From the NCBI GenBank assembly GCA_035252155.1, contig DATFDL010000218.1:1-10524 (forward strand): a stretch of 10,524 nucleotides of DNA. The letters run 5' to 3'. Below, piece by piece: positions 7,204 through 10,524 of the stretch. Numbering within the stretch: position 1 is the first letter of the stretch; the number at the start of each line of letters is the position of its first letter. The translations under genes were made by a program, and so were the position numbers. This DNA comes from JAICLL01 sp035252155. GTDB lineage: Bacteria; Planctomycetota; Planctomycetia; Pirellulales; JAICIG01. The notes beneath the pieces were generated by a model. It worked only from the letters and a program-made list of their open reading frames with translations, had not been told where the DNA came from and ran no database searches.

Positions 7204-9387
7204 TCACGCCAACACCGGATACCCGTTCATGTGCAATAGCCACAAGAGCGGATCGAGCAGGCCGACGGGGGCGATGGTGCGGCGGCTGAGATCGCGCTCG
7301 CCGAGGCCGTCGAGGCCCACGGGCGTGAGCGGGAAAAATAAAAACCTCCCGCCGAACAGGTCATCGATCTGCCGCTCGATCTGCCAGCCGGGCCAGACGG
7401 TGTCACGCAGCCAGGCCATGAGCTGCGAACGGGCCACGATCGAGCGCACGTCGGTGGCCCAGCCGATCTCGCCCAGGTCACGGTAAAATTTTTCGACTAC
7501 GCCGCCGCCATGCGGATCGGCGTAGGGCTGGTTGACCATTAGGTCGAGCTTCGAGACGCACAAGGCGATTGGCACGTGCACTTGCTTGCCCGCCCGAATG
7601 CCTTTGATCCGCCGCAGGTCTTCACGAAAACCCGCCAGCGCCTGCGACTGCGTTTCGCTCGGCTCGGTGGGGTCGAGAAAGAACAAAAAGCCGTCGCCGT
7701 CGAGCGCCCGCTGCCGCTGGCGGTCTTCGATTGTCTGGCTGCGCGTCACCTCGCCCGAATAGTCGAAGATGTTCACCAGCACATTCGACGGGCCGAACGA
7801 ATCGTGATCGAGAAAGTTGAAGATCAACGGATGCGGGATCCGTCCGACCTGGGTGGCCATCGGCCCCATTTTTTTGTTGAGGATTTCGTCGACCACCAGG
7901 TCGAACTCTTCGCTGCTGGTCGAGCGGATGCGCTCGAATTGCACCACGCCGGGAAAGTTGCCGCGGTTCAGCTCGCGATAGACCATCGCCAGCCAGTGCG
8001 TTTTGCCGGCCTGCGGAATGCCCAGCGTGGGAAAACAGAGCTTCACATTCTCGCAATACATCGCCGAGAACGTAAACTCGCACTCTTCGTAGGGCTGCTC
8101 GGAGATGACGTTCTTGCAGCGGACCATTTCGAGGCCCGGATGAGCGGTCGTGGCTTCGGGGGCCAGCGGCTCGAACGTGCCGTTGCCCAGGCAGAGCGGG
8201 CAGGTGTCGCGGGTCTTTCGCTGACGTCGCCGCATGCCACGGCGAAAAAGCACGCCCCCGCTCGTGGCCAGGCCCAACAGGCCCAGCCCCAGGCCGCCGC
8301 GAATCCAGCGCTGCTGCCGGCCGTAGCTCTCGCGCAGCTCGGTGTTTCGCACGCGGTCTTTTTGCACTTCCTGCAGCCGTTTGCTGTCGGCCTCAAGCTG
8401 CCGGGCCACCCCCGACTCGACGGCCAATTCGCGATGGAGCTTGCCGAGCGTCGTCTCTTCGGTTTGGGCCTGCTCGAACAAACGGCCCAGCGCCTCGTCG
8501 TCGGCGTGCAGCTTGCGCCAATGGTCGAGCGCCTGACGATGTTCGTCTTCGGCCGTCGCCTGGTCCCGGCGGGCCTGGGCCGCCTGCTTGGTCAATTCTT
8601 GGTTGTCGGCGATCATCTCTTCGTGCGGCGAACGCTCGTCGTTCATCCCGCGCAGCAGCAGATGATAGAGCCGATCGCCAAACAGGAAGCTGACGAAGGT
8701 AATCAAGGCGAGCAGCGCCATCAGGCCCGTCAGGTATTTGGAAAGTCCCAGCGCCCGGGCGCGGCCGCCGTTGAGCCAGCGGCGCAGCTCGTGCCGGCGT
8801 TCGTGCAAATTGACCACGGCCAGGCTGGCCACCGCCACCAGGCCGAACAGCCAGAACCAGCGGTTATCGACGCTCAGCAGCGAAGCCATTTGGCCGGCGA
8901 TGCGCTGGCCGCGTTGCGCCTCGTAGAGCTCGAGCTGATTGTCGTAGAGCTGGGTGCGCACCTTGAGCAGCTCGGCGACGAGCTTCTGGCGGCGGCCGGC
9001 GGCTTCGTCGGCCGAGCGTTCGAGCGCGGCCAGCACCGGCTGATTGTTTTGCGCCAGCAGGCGGATCAAGGCCCGGCGCGATTCCGGCTCGATCGCCTCG
9101 AGCTCGGGCACCACGCCTTGCCCGGCGCCATCTTGAAGTTGCTCATCTCGGCGGCGCAGAAATTCCCTCTGAGCGTCGGCCGTAAGCCGGGCGGTCGTGT
9201 GATCGACCCACTCTCTAGCCAGCCCGGCGGCCTCGGAAGAACCGGTTAACGATATGCCCACCGGCGCCGGATCGGCCGACGAAGATCGCGCCGCGCCGAG
9301 CAGCACCCCGAGGGCCATAAGCCCGCCGACGCCCGCACGGGCAAGCGTGAACGGCCGGTTGAGTCTGCGATCGGGCGTCTGCGGCAT
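7204..9387 (-). CDS. Membrane-anchored zinc-ribbon TRAFAC-type GTPase with extracytoplasmic coiled coils
   Basis: A 727-aa protein. An N-terminal signal sequence (about 12-38, cleavage likely after SSSA) is followed by a helical, coiled-coil-prone region (50-165), a membrane segment (177-194), a short basic loop (195-216), a second membrane segment (217-237), a charged coiled coil (251-352) and a third membrane segment (361-381) followed by RRGMRRRQRK. The basic loops predict that both coiled-coil regions face outside and the C-terminus faces the cytoplasm. There a zinc ribbon (C396, C399, C424, C436) precedes a GTPase domain: G1 GIPQAGKT (456-463), G3 DYSG (542-545) and SKLD (612-615) in the position of NKxD. 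The start has GGAAAGG just upstream. The P-loop class is well supported; the exact family and the signal it carries are unknown. It is divergent from the 9721 gene. Confidence 0.8.
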   Translation of the reverse strand: MPQTPDRRLNRPFTLARAGVGGLMALGVLLGAARSSSADPAPVGISLTGSSEAAGLAREWVDHTTARLTADAQREFLRRRDEQLQDGAGQGVVPELEAIEPESRRALIRLLAQNNQPVLAALERSADEAAGRRQKLVAELLKVRTQLYDNQLELYEAQRGQRIAGQMASLLSVDNRWFWLFGLVAVASLAVVNLHERRHELRRWLNGGRARALGLSKYLTGLMALLALITFVSFLFGDRLYHLLLRGMNDERSPHEEMIADNQELTKQAAQARRDQATAEDEHRQALDHWRKLHADDEALGRLFEQAQTEETTLGKLHRELAVESGVARQLEADSKRLQEVQKDRVRNTELRESYGRQQRWIRGGLGLGLLGLATSGGVLFRRGMRRRQRKTRDTCPLCLGNGTFEPLAPEATTAHPGLEMVRCKNVISEQPYEECEFTFSAMYCENVKLCFPTLGIPQAGKTHWLAMVYRELNRGNFPGVVQFERIRSTSSEEFDLVVDEILNKKMGPMATQVGRIPHPLIFNFLDHDSFGPSNVLVNIFDYSGEVTRSQTIEDRQRQRALDGDGFLFFLDPTEPSETQSQALAGFREDLRRIKGIRAGKQVHVPIALCVSKLDLMVNQPYADPHGGGVVEKFYRDLGEIGWATDVRSIVARSQLMAWLRDTVWPGWQIERQIDDLFGGRFLFFPLTPVGLDGLGERDLSRRTIAPVGLLDPLLWLLHMNGYPVLA

Positions 9388-9474
9388 GGCGCCTTTCCAA
9401 GGCGGGAACGTTGGCGGCTAAGTATGCACAATACTCCCCCGCCCGGCCGCCTGTCAAAAACGGCCCGGAGGATG

Positions 9475-9629
9475 GCGGTGGCTGGGGCAGAAGCTGGCCG
9501 GTAATCGCGTCATGCCGCGAAAACGCTCTGCCGGCCAGCGATGCCCCGGCGGTCACCTGCCGGGGCATCGCCGCGTCCGACTGTTGCCGTGGACCCAGAC
9601 CGTTGGCGCGGCTCTGCCCCAGCCACCGC
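9475..9629. repeat. 155-nt nested inverted-repeat element with 16-nt perfect ends
   Basis: The arms GCGGTGGCTGGGGCAG (9475-9490) and CTGCCCCAGCCACCGC (9614-9629) are perfect reverse complements. Between them lie further perfect inverted repeats: GCTGGCCGG (9493-9501) with CCGGCCAGC (9531-9539); TCGCG (9505-9509) with CGCGA (9516-9520); and a 13-bp hairpin at 9538-9571. Folded as one strand this is a closed, multi-branched structure. It fills the middle of the 333-nt divergent intergenic region 9388-9720, which contains no recognisable gene. It may be a MITE-like or REP-like palindromic element, a cruciform-type regulatory site or a structured RNA. No clear target-site duplication flanks it. 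Confidence 0.8.
9538..9571. repeat. Perfect 13-bp hairpin inside the palindromic element
   Basis: GCGATGCCCCGGC (9538-9550) and GCCGGGGCATCGC (9559-9571) are exact reverse complements around an 8-nt loop. Neither side carries a T-run, and both neighbouring genes point away from it, so it is not a standard terminator for them. Confidence 0.85.
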
Positions 9630-9671
9630 GTAGACGGCCTTGCTTGCAATTCGCTCCGGCCCGAAATACTC

Positions 9672-9699
9672 TGGAACGGCACCTTGAACAGCCGTTCCA
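9672..9699 (+). promoter_or_regulatory. Hairpin just upstream of the 9721 ribosome site
   Basis: TGGAACGGC (9672-9680) and GCCGTTCCA (9691-9699) form a perfect 9-bp stem with a 10-nt loop. It ends 11 nt before the AGGA at 9711-9714. If it lies in the leader of the 9721 gene it could affect message stability or translation; the A-run that follows rules out a terminator in the plus direction. Confidence 0.4.
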
Positions 9700-9720
9700 A
9701 GTCGAAAAAAAGGAATGCTT

Positions 9721-10524
9721 ATGCGCGCGCGTCTCTCTGTCGTCCTCGGCTGGCGATGCGCCGCGACGTGCCTGGCAATCCTGGCCTTCGTTGCGAACAC
9801 CGACGGCGCCCAGCCCGCGGCGAACCTCAAGCCCGCCTTCGACATCAACGTGCTGGAGCGCGAGATGTCCGCGGCAGTGCGTACCGATCGGCGGCTGCGC
9901 GGCGCATGGCTCGACATCGAGCACCAGCCCGATCCCACAGGCGATACGCCTGGCACGTTTACCGTGCGTCGCGTGCTCGACTCGACGCACGCCCGTGCGC
10001 AGCGCGAATTGCTCGACCGCTTTCTGCGCGCCTGGCTGCCGGCGGGCAACTATCAGGTGCAAGCCGACCACGATCGGCTCTTTCCGTTTTCTCGGCTGAT
10101 CGCCGAGCTGGAGCTGGCCGTCGAGACCGACCCGGCGCTGGGCGGTTGCCAGGTGAGCGAAGCCTATTACACGGCCGACCCCAACGAGCCGGGCAGCCTG
10201 AACCTGGTGCTGCGCGGCCGCATCGCCAAGGAAGGGCAGGAGATCGAAATCGAATCGCTCTGCGGGCGGCTGATGCGGCGCGATCCGGTGTGGGTGCGTG
10301 GCAGCCAGCCGGGCGGCGACGCGCAGGCGGGCGACGCCGGTTTCATTCCCTTGGCCGTCACGCCGAAAAGCACCGAGCTGGCGGTGGTCGAGCCTTCCGA
10401 AGCCCAGGGGCGGTGGTTTTATGCCGCAGGGTTGCGGCATTTTTGGAAGCAGCAATACACAGAGGCCGCTCGGTCATTTCATCGGGCCAGCCTCGAATCG
10501 CCCCGGACACTCACCTATCACTAC
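9721..10524 (+). CDS. Exported TPR-type protein of unknown function (3' end missing)
   Basis: An open frame of 268 codons runs from ATG 9721 to the window edge without a stop. AGGA lies 6 nt before the ATG. The N-terminus is a signal sequence: arginines at 2, 4 and 12, a hydrophobic core about 13-25, and a likely cut after TDGA (residue 30), so the product is expected outside the cytoplasm. Residues 40-215 form a domain I do not recognise, with helices (ARAQRELLDRFLRAWLP) and strands (SLNLVLRGRIAKEG). Residues 230-268 look like the first TPR: GRWFYAAGLRHFWKQ then YTEAARSFHRASLESP, and more repeats may follow beyond the edge. It is divergent from the GTPase gene, with the palindromic element between them. 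A partner role with that GTPase is conceivable from position only. Confidence 0.8.
   Translation, partial: MRARLSVVLGWRCAATCLAILAFVANTDGAQPAANLKPAFDINVLEREMSAAVRTDRRLRGAWLDIEHQPDPTGDTPGTFTVRRVLDSTHARAQRELLDRFLRAWLPAGNYQVQADHDRLFPFSRLIAELELAVETDPALGGCQVSEAYYTADPNEPGSLNLVLRGRIAKEGQEIEIESLCGRLMRRDPVWVRGSQPGGDAQAGDAGFIPLAVTPKSTELAVVEPSEAQGRWFYAAGLRHFWKQQYTEAARSFHRASLESPRTLTYHY

Noticed and set aside
7576..9249. A 557-codon open frame on the plus strand opposite the GTPase gene
   Set aside because: It is a shadow of a GC-rich, codon-biased gene. It lacks recognisable domains, while the minus frame has a signal peptide, membrane segments, a zinc ribbon and GTPase motifs.
9644..9672. TTGCAA-17 nt-TACTCT as a promoter for the 9721 gene
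   Set aside because: The -10 hexamer matches only three of six bases, so support is too weak to annotate.
9553..10455. A 300-codon minus-strand frame across the 3' intergenic region and the exported-protein gene
   Set aside because: The plus frame from 9721 has a good ribosome site, a signal peptide and a TPR-like end. The minus frame runs through the palindromic element and shows no domain.

Overview
The window looks like a piece of a GC-rich bacterial chromosome, probably from a planctomycete (Pirellulales-like). This rests on three things: the style of the aconitase, a predicted membrane GTPase behind a zinc ribbon, and a secreted TPR-type protein with arginine-rich, alanine-rich signal sequence. 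The lineage is an inference from protein style, not from a marker gene. No rRNA, tRNA, CRISPR array or transposase was seen.

Layout: (1) 2-2395 (+) is the 3' nine-tenths of an AcnA-type aconitase, cut by the left edge. (2) 2396-3215 (+) holds a short 17-bp tandem repeat, a small unknown gene (2494-2844), and a second small gene (2853-3215) that reads like a decayed, frameshifted aspartic-protease-like protein. (3) 5318-3199 (-) is a compact three-gene block: a PD-(D/E)XK nuclease-like protein, a DUF2442 protein and an ADP-ribosylglycohydrolase. (4) 5458-6871 (+) is a two-gene unit. Its first gene has an unusually good sigma70-type promoter and an apparent frameshift near its start. Its second gene has two copies of an internal helical repeat and a C-terminus resembling a degenerate GIY-YIG domain. 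(5) 7138-6905 (-) is an orphan HicB-like protein. (6) 9387-7204 (-) is a 727-aa protein whose predicted topology puts coiled coils outside the membrane and a zinc ribbon plus P-loop GTPase inside. (7) 9388-9720 is a gene-free divergent intergenic region with a striking 155-nt set of nested inverted repeats. (8) 9721-10524 (+) is the start of an exported protein ending in a TPR-like stretch, cut by the right edge.

The stretch from about 2400 to 7140 has the character of an accessory segment inserted between housekeeping-style genes: short genes of patchy distribution, two probable frameshifts, an orphan antitoxin-like gene and a looser, less GC-biased third-position pattern. The items most worth a second look are the repeat/GIY-YIG-like gene with its frameshifted partner, the transmembrane GTPase with its divergent neighbour, and the palindromic element between those two.
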